The translations under genes were made by a program, and so were the position numbers. Shown piece after piece: positions 1 to 5,456 of a stretch of DNA of 9,231 bases. Positions within the stretch are counted from its first letter, which is position 1; each line of letters begins with the position of its first letter. Below the pieces are notes generated by a model. The model ran no database searches. It had not been told where the DNA came from and saw only the letters and a program-made list of their open reading frames with translations. The stretch is from Limnohabitans sp. (GTDB taxonomy: Bacteria; Pseudomonadota; Gammaproteobacteria; Burkholderiales; Burkholderiaceae_C). The stretch spans positions 1-9,231 of the forward strand of contig VEQI01000108.1 of the NCBI GenBank assembly GCA_018883305.1. Direction: 5' to 3'.

Positions 1-1
1 G

Positions 2-343
2 TTTTCGAAAGACGGTTATGATAACTCCGAAGCCGGTATTACGAATATCGCAGAGAGTAAAGCATTGGCAGATACGGCTGACTTTGTGTTTGGTTTGATT
101 TCTACAAAGGAACTTGAAGATCTTTCGCAGTTGCTTGTCAAACAAATGAAGAATCGCCTCGGTTCGGTGAACATTATGAACAAGTGTGTGATTGGTACAG
201 ACAGGGCTAAGATGAAGTTCTTTGACACGAACATCGCGGCATCTGCCAATACATTGATCGTAAAAGCCCAACCAACATCCAAACAACCTCCAAGCAGCAC
301 ATCAACAGGGGGTGGGGATGACTATCAGTCTGTCATAACCTGA
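2..343 (+). CDS. DnaB-like replicative DNA helicase of T4 gp41 type, C-terminal fragment (5' end outside window)
   Basis: The frame is open from base 2 to the TGA at 341-343, giving the last 113 residues of a longer protein. It carries a pattern I recognise from the C-terminus of T4 gp41-like hexameric helicases: a serine-rich lead-in, an ESKAL..TADF segment (about residues 19-28), an ST.ELE motif, a VKQMKNR basic helix, then a IGTDRAKMKFFD strand. In that family this is the end of the RecA-type ATPase core; these enzymes unwind DNA at the replication fork. After the core comes a low-complexity tail rich in Ser, Thr, Pro and Gly, probably disordered, where gp41-type helicases often carry partner-binding residues. 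The Walker motifs lie upstream of the window and cannot be checked. Local G+C is about 43%, below the capsid gene that follows 11 bases later. A TTG at 65 could be read as a start but is internal to the conserved region. Confidence 0.62.
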   Translation, partial: FSKDGYDNSEAGITNIAESKALADTADFVFGLISTKELEDLSQLLVKQMKNRLGSVNIMNKCVIGTDRAKMKFFDTNIAASANTLIVKAQPTSKQPPSSTSTGGGDDYQSVIT

Positions 344-354
344 AAGGACAGCAC

Positions 355-1491
355 ATGAGCAACGCTCAAACCCCGTTTTCAACCTTGCAGCGCCGCACCG
401 CCGATGAGGTCGCCGCAATCAAGCGGCACACATCCAAGATTGAACGCCATCTTGACCTGCGCGACTTCATCCTGAGCAAGACCCAGTTTCCATCTCGCAC
501 CCTCGACGAGAAAGTCCTGAGCGCATTTCAGGAAATGTCGGAGAGCTGCCGTCAACGATCCGGTCAAATCCCGCTGGGCAACTGGATGCCGCTGTCCGTA
601 CTGTCCCGCGACTTGAATGTGACCTCGGGCGCTGGGATGTTGACAGGCAAGTTGTCAGCGAACCCGACAAATAGCCTGCTGCCGCACTCCGCAGTGGTCA
701 ATGGTGGCGCAATGGTTATTTCTGGCCTGAGTGGTCAGACCTATGGCCTCAGCGTTGTTGATCCCAATCTTGATGTGTCCAATGGTTGGATTCCCGAAGG
801 TGCGCCCGCGCCAGCTGCTGAGCCCCAGTTTGAGAATTCGGTTCTACAGCCTCATCGCCTGACGGTCTCTGTCACGATTTCCCGCAAACTGCTGCATAAC
901 GCATCCGTTGATGTTGATGCACTGGTGCGCCGTGAATTGGTCTCGCGTTTTTCATATGCGATTGATGCGGCCGCAGTGAATGGCACAGGGAGCGATCAGC
1001 CGCTGGGAATTTTGCGTCATCCCGATCTGGACATCATCTCCGCTGGGGCCAATGGCGCTGCACCAGCGTATCAGCACCTGCTGGAGCTGGAGCACAACGT
1101 TCTTTCTCGCAGCGGTGGCGACAGCCTCTCTCCGACCTACGTCATGAGCCCCAAGCTCACCAAGAAGCTGCGCGGCACTCCCCGTGTTTCTGGTGGTGAC
1201 AGGATCATCATGGAAGGCAAAGACCTGCTGGGCTACCAAGTGCGCACAGCGCCCAACATGCCCGACAACCTGGTCAAAGGCACCTCGGGCGCGGCGTGTT
1301 CGGCTTTGCTGTTTGGAGACCTGTCGGAAGTCGTTATTGGTTTCTGGGGACCCGCTGCCGTTGACTTCATCGTTGACGATTACACCCTCCGCAAGGACAA
1401 CAAAATCAAAATCGTTGCGCATGCGGATGTGGGCATTCAGGCCCGCAGAATCGGAGCGTTTTCGGCATACAAGGACCTGCTGGCAAGCTGA
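355..1491 (+). CDS. HK97-fold phage major capsid protein
   Basis: This 378-residue protein would form the shell of an icosahedral phage head. From about residue 86 it follows the usual plan of HK97-type capsid proteins of proteobacterial prophages: RDLNVTSGAG opening (86-94), a hydrophobic N-arm/E-loop strand with SGLSGQTYGL (123-132), the W-x-x-EG motif (145-149), a PQFE.SVLQPHRL strand (157-169), ISRKLLHNAS (175-184), and a spine helix followed by AAAVNGTG and PLGIL (205-220). The A-domain with GDLSEVVIGFWG (321-332) and the closing DVGIQARRIGAF strand (358-369) complete it. Residues 1-85 are less typical and may be a short delta or scaffold-like segment. The ATG at 355 is preceded by AAAGGA, seven bases away. 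No terminase, portal or maturation protease gene follows, which is unusual for this gene. Within the element it sits between a helicase and a small unknown gene. Confidence 0.9.
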   Translation: MSNAQTPFSTLQRRTADEVAAIKRHTSKIERHLDLRDFILSKTQFPSRTLDEKVLSAFQEMSESCRQRSGQIPLGNWMPLSVLSRDLNVTSGAGMLTGKLSANPTNSLLPHSAVVNGGAMVISGLSGQTYGLSVVDPNLDVSNGWIPEGAPAPAAEPQFENSVLQPHRLTVSVTISRKLLHNASVDVDALVRRELVSRFSYAIDAAAVNGTGSDQPLGILRHPDLDIISAGANGAAPAYQHLLELEHNVLSRSGGDSLSPTYVMSPKLTKKLRGTPRVSGGDRIIMEGKDLLGYQVRTAPNMPDNLVKGTSGAACSALLFGDLSEVVIGFWGPAAVDFIVDDYTLRKDNKIKIVAHADVGIQARRIGAFSAYKDLLAS

Positions 1492-1498
1492 GGACCAC

Positions 1499-1915
1499 AT
1501 GAAGAAGCGCGGCCCCAATCGTAAAGTTTGGAACCCGAACTTCAACCCAGTGCGGAGCGCTGTCTTCGCACTGAGGTTCACAGGAAACAAGACCATCATT
1601 CAGCTCCAAAACTATTCAGCACTGCAAGAGCTGAAGACTGGTCGGGTCTCCATTGACAATTTTCAGGTGTTGGTCGGATTGGTTGGCACGTCTAAGAGGC
1701 TTGCCAAAGCTGGAATCGGTCCGGAAGTTCTTGAGGCCTGCGAATTGGCTCAAAAGGCCATGGGCGCAATAGAGGCCGCAAAAGGGGTTGCAACCGAAGA
1801 GCAGATTCAATCAGTCGTTGAGGTGTTTGATTGGCACCAGGCCCAGCTTGAGGCCGCATCTCAAACGGAATACGCCGCAGCTTGCTCCCCGTATTGCGAA
1901 CTGATCCCAGATTAG
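1499..1915 (+). CDS. Hypothetical phage/island protein, 138 aa
   Basis: The start is the ATG at 1499, seven bases after the capsid stop and preceded by the Shine-Dalgarno-like TGAGGA. Coding is therefore coupled closely to the capsid gene, and the same frame open further upstream is only the shadow of that gene. The product begins with a very basic stretch (KKRGPNRK, residues 2-9) and is mostly predicted helical. It has the pattern LQNYSALQELKTGR (36-49), then VGTSKRLAKAGIG (62-74), VLEACELAQKAM (77-88) and a Gln/Glu-rich helix (100-122). I have a sense that this layout recurs in small uncharacterised proteins of betaproteobacterial prophages and islands, but I cannot name a function. There is no membrane segment, signal peptide or catalytic motif. 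Three cysteines (81, 129, 133) are present. Being last before the terminator and attR, it is in a position where accessory (moron) genes often sit. Confidence 0.8.
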   Translation: MKKRGPNRKVWNPNFNPVRSAVFALRFTGNKTIIQLQNYSALQELKTGRVSIDNFQVLVGLVGTSKRLAKAGIGPEVLEACELAQKAMGAIEAAKGVATEEQIQSVVEVFDWHQAQLEAASQTEYAAACSPYCELIPD

Positions 1916-1935
1916 AAGTTGGGTGGGCACTTTGG

Positions 1936-1959
1936 CCGCATTTCGATGCGGTTTTTTTT
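1936..1959 (+). terminator. Rho-independent terminator ending the capsid operon
   Basis: A perfect 6-bp stem (CCGCAT at 1936-1941 with ATGCGG at 1946-1951) closes a TTCG tetraloop and is followed directly by eight T (1952-1959). It starts 20 bases after the stop of the 138-residue protein and would end transcription of the element just before the attachment site. Confidence 0.9.
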
Positions 1960-1991
1960 GCTCTGTTGATGGTGTTTTTTGGTGTACATTA

Positions 1992-2009
1992 GCGGACGGT
2001 GGTGTCCGC
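1992..2009 (+). repeat. Inverted repeat just inside the attachment site
   Basis: GCGGAC (1992-1997) and GTCCGC (2004-2009) form a 6-bp perfect stem with a six-base loop, eight bases from the start of the tRNA-Asn identity. It is not followed by T residues, so it is not a terminator. It lies where the D-arm of a tRNA would be. It may be an integrase/excisionase arm-type element or a diverged D-arm-like remnant; neither can be shown from the sequence alone. Confidence 0.4.
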
Positions 2010-2016
2010 GATTGGC

Positions 2017-2061
2017 CTGTTAATCCGTAGGTCCCTGGTTCGAGCCCAGGTCGGGGAGCCA
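2017..2061 (+). other. attR-type site: 3' fragment of tRNA-Asn(GUU)
   Basis: The 45 bases run from the anticodon loop CTGTTAA (2017-2023, anticodon GTT at 2019-2021) through TCCGT, the variable region, an intact T-arm (stem CCTGG 2034-2038 with CCAGG 2046-2050, loop TTCGAGC 2039-2045), the 3' acceptor strand TCGGGGA (2051-2057), discriminator G and encoded CCA (2059-2061). The 5' half is missing: no TCCCCGA acceptor strand lies upstream, and the bases before the anticodon loop do not pair with TCCGT. This is the classic product of a tyrosine integrase that uses a tRNA 3' end as its crossover core. It is not expected to yield a functional tRNA. The same 45 bases should occur in an intact tRNA-Asn gene at the other end of the element, left of the window. 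Confidence 0.87.
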
Positions 2062-2069
2062 AAACATCA

Positions 2070-2105
2070 AGCGTAGCGAGGTCCATCCTTGCTACGCTTT
2101 TTTTT
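2070..2105 (+). terminator. Rho-independent terminator of the host tRNA-Asn locus
   Basis: AGCGTAGCGAGG (2070-2081) pairs over 12 bp (one G-T wobble) with CCTTGCTACGCT (2087-2098) around a five-base loop, and eight T follow (2098-2105). Lying nine bases after the CCA of the tRNA fragment, it is most simply the original terminator of the tRNA-Asn gene, now separated from its promoter by the element. Confidence 0.9.
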
Positions 2106-2122
2106 GTGCTTGCCCATCTCTA

Positions 2123-2137
2123 CGCAAGCGTCTTGCG
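2123..2137. repeat. Short inverted repeat in the intergenic region before the transport gene
   Basis: CGCAAG (2123-2128) and CTTGCG (2132-2137) form a perfect 6-bp inverted repeat around CGT. It has no T-tract and is about 95 bases upstream of the next start codon. It could be an operator for the operon that begins at 2231, or chance. I found no convincing sigma70 promoter elsewhere in 2106-2230. Confidence 0.25.
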
Positions 2138-2230
2138 GCCGTTGAGCACCACGCGCAGCAGTCACTTAAGCGAACACCATCCATAGCCCCTGCGTGTAGG
2201 CTCCTGCCCATCGCTACCCCAGGAGTTGAC

Positions 2231-3211
2231 ATGACTTCATTGATGAGATGGTGGATGCCGCTGGCCCTCAGCCTGGGCGCATTCAGTGGCACGCTGCCCG
2301 CATTCGCCCAGTCACGCTTTCCCGATCACCCCATCCGATTTGTGGTGCCATTCCCACCCGGTGGCGGCAACGACATTCTGGCCCGTGCCATCGCACCCAA
2401 AATGGGCGAGTTTCTGGGGCAACCCGTGGTGATTGACAACAAAGCGGGCGCGGGCGGCAATATCGGCACCGACCTGGTCGCCAAGAGCCCTCCTGATGGC
2501 TACACCATCGTGATTGCCTCCAACCAGATCACCATCAATCCCTGGCTCTACAGCAAGCTGCCATTCGACATCGAGCGTGACTTCACCCCAGTGGCTCAGG
2601 CGGCCTCCGTGCCCATGGTGCTGGTGGTGCACCCGTCTGTCGCGGCCAACAATTTACGCGAGTTCATTGCGCTGGTGAAAGCGCAGCCCGACAAGTTCAA
2701 TCACAGCACCCCTGGTGACGGAACCCCTCAACACATTGCCTTTGAAGTCTTCAACCACGCGGCAGGCATCAAGGTCACGCATGTGCCTTACAAGGGCACG
2801 GGTCCGGCCATTGCCGACTTGCTGGCCGGTCAGGTGCAAGCCGCCATCGGTACCATGGCATCGCTGGAACAACATGTGAAAGCTGGCAAGTTGCGTGCTC
2901 TGGGCGTCACCACCCCCAAGCGCTCACAGACCTTGCCTCAAGTGCCCACCCTGGCTGAAGCAGGCCTGCCGGGTTTCGAAGTGCCCTTGTGGTATTCCAT
3001 CCTGGCACCCGCCAATACACCCAAGGAGGTGGTCAACCGGCTGTCCTCGGACATTGCCAAGTCCCTGGCCACGCCCGAGATTCGCGATCGCCTGACGGGT
3101 CAAGGCTTTGAGGTGAATTACCTCAACGCGGAGCAGATGAATGATTTGATCAAGCGCGACATGCTGCGTTGGCAAAAGTCCATCCGCGACATTGGCCTCA
3201 AGATGGATTGA
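2231..3211 (+). CDS. Bug/TctC-family tripartite tricarboxylate transporter substrate-binding protein
   Basis: This 326-residue periplasmic solute-binding protein would capture a small carboxylate. A Sec signal peptide is clear: basic MTSLMRW, a hydrophobic core, and AFA|QS with likely cleavage after Ala26. The mature part starts with the family hallmark PIRFVVPFPPGGGNDILAR (34-52), in which the PPGGG loop and Asp48 contact the ligand carboxylate. It continues with VVIDNKAGAGGNIG (66-79), PPDGYTI (87-93), HVPYKGTGPAIADLLAGQV (184-202), VPTLAEAGLPGFE (238-250) and LAPANTP (258-264). The length is typical of the family. The ATG at 2231 has AGGAG five bases upstream. No membrane subunits (TctA/TctB) are nearby, which is common for the many orphan Bug proteins in Burkholderiales, so it may borrow a transporter or act in sensing. 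It heads a three-gene operon with CoA-ester enzymes, which suggests an organic-acid ligand; the exact ligand cannot be read from the sequence. Confidence 0.92.
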   Translation: MTSLMRWWMPLALSLGAFSGTLPAFAQSRFPDHPIRFVVPFPPGGGNDILARAIAPKMGEFLGQPVVIDNKAGAGGNIGTDLVAKSPPDGYTIVIASNQITINPWLYSKLPFDIERDFTPVAQAASVPMVLVVHPSVAANNLREFIALVKAQPDKFNHSTPGDGTPQHIAFEVFNHAAGIKVTHVPYKGTGPAIADLLAGQVQAAIGTMASLEQHVKAGKLRALGVTTPKRSQTLPQVPTLAEAGLPGFEVPLWYSILAPANTPKEVVNRLSSDIAKSLATPEIRDRLTGQGFEVNYLNAEQMNDLIKRDMLRWQKSIRDIGLKMD

Positions 3212-3228
3212 TCCCGACGAAAGCGTTC

Positions 3229-4467
3229 ATGATGCATTCAGCCAAGCCTTCACTCAACGACACTCTCCAAGGCATCACGGTACTGGATTTTTCACAAGTG
3301 GGTGCAGGCCCCACGGCAGGCATGCTGCTGGGCGACCTGGGTGCCGACGTGATCAAGATCGAATCTCTCGCGGGCGACATTGGACGCAAGCTGGGACCGC
3401 CTTGGCAACACGGTGAATCGGTGGTCTCCATGAGTTTCAACCGCAACAAGCGTTCGCTCGCCATTGACCTCAAGCGGCCGCAGGCTCAGGCCCTGGTGCA
3501 ACGCATGGCGCAATCGGCCGATGTGGTGCTGGAGAGTTTTCGTCCTGGCGTGATGGACCGACTGGGGTTGGGCTATGAGGCTTTGTCCGCACAGCACCCC
3601 TCGCTCATCTATTGCTCGGTCTCGGCCTACGGACAGACCGGTCCCTGGGCAGACAAACCGGGCGTGGATGGTATTGTGCAAGCCGTGTCGGGCTTGATGA
3701 GCAACATTGGCAACGAGGACTCCCCGCCCATGAAGGTCCTGGTGCCTGCGGCTGACATGGTCACGGGTTACCTGGCGACCTTGTCGATCGTTGCGGCCCT
3801 GCATCAGCGTGACCGCGCAGGACCCCATCAGGGCAAGGGTCAGCACTTGGACATGAGCCTGTTCAACAGTGCCGTCATGTTGCAGCAATCCGCCCTCGCC
3901 TCTTATTTGAGCAATGGAGAGTTGCCTGCGCGCACCGGCACGGCGGCGCCCTATTCCGCTCCCAATGAAGCCTACCCCACGCAAAACGGCTGGATCATGA
4001 TTGCGGCCTATCATGAAGATCGTTGGCGAGCTTTATGCCAGGTGCTGGGCGATCCCGGCCTGGCCGATGATCCGCGCTTTGCCACCAATCCACAACGTGT
4101 GGCCAACCGTCATGCACTGATGCATGTACTCAGCCAGCATCTAGCCCATCAGACCAGCGAGACCTGGCAAGCCCGGTTCGAAGCGGCAGACATCATTTGC
4201 GGCACCATCGCCAACTATCACCAGTTGATGGCCTCACCACAGGTGGCGCACAACGGCATTGTGGTGGACACCCACAATCCCATTGCGGGTCTGGTGCGCA
4301 TGCCAGGTCTGGCCGTCGGCGACCGGGACGCGCAATCACGCGTCCGCCACGGCCCCCCGGCGCTGGGGCAGCACTCGCTGGACATTTTGCGTCAATTCGG
4401 ACTGAGCGAGGCTGAATGCCAGTCGCTGATGTCCGAAGGCGTCATTGCACAACTCAAGGAATCTTAA
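3229..4467 (+). CDS. CaiB/BaiF-type (class III) CoA-transferase
   Basis: The 412-residue cytosolic enzyme would move CoA from one acyl-CoA to a free carboxylic acid. The N-terminal Rossmann half shows the family signature: ITVLDFSQVGAGPTAGMLLGDLGADVIKIE (16-45), then GD..R.LGPPW, SFNRNKRSLAIDLK (69-82), ADVVLESFRPGVMDRLGLGYE (97-117) and SVSAYGQTGPWADKPGVDGIVQA (130-152). The catalytic aspartate that forms the mixed anhydride is expected at Asp176 in PAADMVTG. DPRFATNPQRVANR (281-294) in the small domain is also typical. Length agrees with single-domain members. The start is taken at ATG 3229 (or 3232), 17 bases after the transport gene stop; an upstream in-frame ATG at 3169 lies inside that gene and would add residues unlike the family. 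The ribosome site is weak (GACGAAAG), so translational coupling is likely. Substrate is unknown; neighbours point to a short or branched unsaturated acid. Confidence 0.92.
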   Translation: MMHSAKPSLNDTLQGITVLDFSQVGAGPTAGMLLGDLGADVIKIESLAGDIGRKLGPPWQHGESVVSMSFNRNKRSLAIDLKRPQAQALVQRMAQSADVVLESFRPGVMDRLGLGYEALSAQHPSLIYCSVSAYGQTGPWADKPGVDGIVQAVSGLMSNIGNEDSPPMKVLVPAADMVTGYLATLSIVAALHQRDRAGPHQGKGQHLDMSLFNSAVMLQQSALASYLSNGELPARTGTAAPYSAPNEAYPTQNGWIMIAAYHEDRWRALCQVLGDPGLADDPRFATNPQRVANRHALMHVLSQHLAHQTSETWQARFEAADIICGTIANYHQLMASPQVAHNGIVVDTHNPIAGLVRMPGLAVGDRDAQSRVRHGPPALGQHSLDILRQFGLSEAECQSLMSEGVIAQLKES

Positions 4468-5453
4468 TGAGCTTTACCGCCTTGCGTCTGTTTCAGGAAA
4501 ATGGCCAGCGCGTCAGTCGATACGTGGATCAATCCCTGGATGATCTGGATGCGGGTGACGTGGTGATCGAGTCTCACTACGCAGCCGTCAACTACAAGGA
4601 TGCCCGCGCGGTCAGTGGGGTGGGCAACGTGATCAAGCGCTTCCCGTGTGTGCCCGGCATTGAAGTCTCCGGCACGGTACTCTCCTCCACCAGTGATCGC
4701 TTCACCAAGGGCCAGGCGGTGACCGTCCAGGGTGGCCAATTGTTTGGCATTCGTCATGATGGCGCGTTCAGCCAGTGTGTGCGTGTTCCGGCCGAGTGGG
4801 TGGCCCCCATTCCCGAAGGCTTTGATGCCAGAGATGTGGTGGCGTTAGGCATTGGTGCTTACACCTCCGCCGTGGCGGTGGAGGAGTTGGAACGCCGCGG
4901 CGTCAAGCCGCAAGATGGTCCGATTGCGGTGACGGGGGCCACGGGTGGTTGTTCTTCCTTTGCCATCGACATGCTGGCCGGTTTGGGCTACACCGTGGTG
5001 GCCAGCACAGGCAAGACCACGGCCCACGACTATTTGCGCCGCATCGGCGCCAGTGAAGTGGTGGGACGTGATGGTCTGTGTTCGGGTGACAAACCGCTGG
5101 AAGAGCAGCGGTGGGCTGGCGCCATTGACGCCGTGGGCGGTGCACCGTTAGATCAGGTATTGCGCAGCATGAAGAAACGCGGGGTGGTGTGTTCTTTTGG
5201 AAATGCCGCTGGAGAAAAAGTGGAGACCTCCATCTACCCATTCATTCTGCGCTCGGTGACGCTGGCCGGCATCAATGCCAACCATCCGGTCGCCACGCGC
5301 GGCACGGCCTGGACACGCATGGCCAAAGGTGGCGATTTGCGTCCACGTCACCTGGACAGCATTTGTTTTGACATCGCCTTTCGCGACCTCAAGACGTATT
5401 GCGACCAGGTGATCTCCAGCGGCATTCAGGGGCGCGCTGTCGTCAATTTCTAA
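4467..5453 (+). CDS. YhdH/AcuI-family NADPH-dependent enoyl-CoA (acrylyl-CoA) reductase / quinone oxidoreductase
   Basis: This is a zinc-free medium-chain dehydrogenase/reductase of 328 residues, the usual size of the YhdH/AcuI family, whose studied members reduce acryloyl-CoA to propionyl-CoA. The diagnostic YAAVNYKDARAVSG and FPCVPGIEVSGTV (38-51, 59-71) open the GroES-like half. The cofactor half has VTGATGG (155-161), VVASTGKTTAHDYLRRIGA (177-195), where Ser180 and Lys183 fit binding of the NADP 2'-phosphate, WAGAIDAVGG (216-225) and PFILRSVTLAGI (258-269), ending QGRAVVNF. One oddity: the glycine-rich turn normally GGVGS reads GGCSS, losing the last Gly. The ATG overlaps the previous stop (TAATG, 4465-4469) and has AAGGA six bases upstream, so it is the last gene of the operon; a longer frame from 4416 lies inside the CoA-transferase and is rejected. 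The gene ends only three bases from the convergent peptidase gene. Confidence 0.9.
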   Translation: MSFTALRLFQENGQRVSRYVDQSLDDLDAGDVVIESHYAAVNYKDARAVSGVGNVIKRFPCVPGIEVSGTVLSSTSDRFTKGQAVTVQGGQLFGIRHDGAFSQCVRVPAEWVAPIPEGFDARDVVALGIGAYTSAVAVEELERRGVKPQDGPIAVTGATGGCSSFAIDMLAGLGYTVVASTGKTTAHDYLRRIGASEVVGRDGLCSGDKPLEEQRWAGAIDAVGGAPLDQVLRSMKKRGVVCSFGNAAGEKVETSIYPFILRSVTLAGINANHPVATRGTAWTRMAKGGDLRPRHLDSICFDIAFRDLKTYCDQVISSGIQGRAVVNF

Positions 5454-5456
5454 CGC

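Larger units (their letters stand above)
1..2061. mobile_element. Right end of a tRNA-Asn-integrated prophage or satellite-like island
   Basis: The left part of the window has phage gene content: the tail of a phage-type replicative helicase, a major capsid protein and a small phage-like protein. It ends at a 3' fragment of tRNA-Asn that has no 5' half, which is how a tRNA-targeting integrase leaves its attR junction. G+C is about 43% over the first 240 bases against 60-65% in the chromosomal genes beyond 2231. The intact tRNA-Asn gene and the integrase should lie beyond the left edge of the window. Whether the element is a complete phage, a decayed prophage or a capsid-carrying satellite cannot be decided from this end alone. 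Confidence 0.75.

Noticed and set aside
952..1599. Minus-strand frame of 215 codons
   Set aside because: It lies opposite the clearly recognised capsid gene and the next gene, with no ribosome site or family resemblance.
1986..2061. Complete tRNA-Asn gene
   Set aside because: The 5' acceptor strand TCCCCGA is missing and the bases before the anticodon loop do not pair with TCCGT, so only the 3' half is present.
1811..2086. Minus-strand open frame containing APRPGLEPGTYGLT
   Set aside because: PRPGLEPGTYGL is a well-known false peptide from reading tRNA genes antisense; the frame also overlaps the real 138-residue gene and both terminators.
3169..3228. Earlier start for the CoA-transferase
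   Set aside because: It would overlap the binding-protein gene by 43 bases and add residues not seen at the start of the family; ATG 3229 fits the conserved N-terminus.
3292..4014. Minus-strand frame of 240 codons
   Set aside because: It is a shadow of the CoA-transferase; G+C-rich codon bias keeps the opposite strand open.
4416..4466. Earlier start for the YhdH-like reductase
   Set aside because: The extension lies inside the CoA-transferase gene, while ATG 4467 has AAGGA upstream and matches the usual family length.
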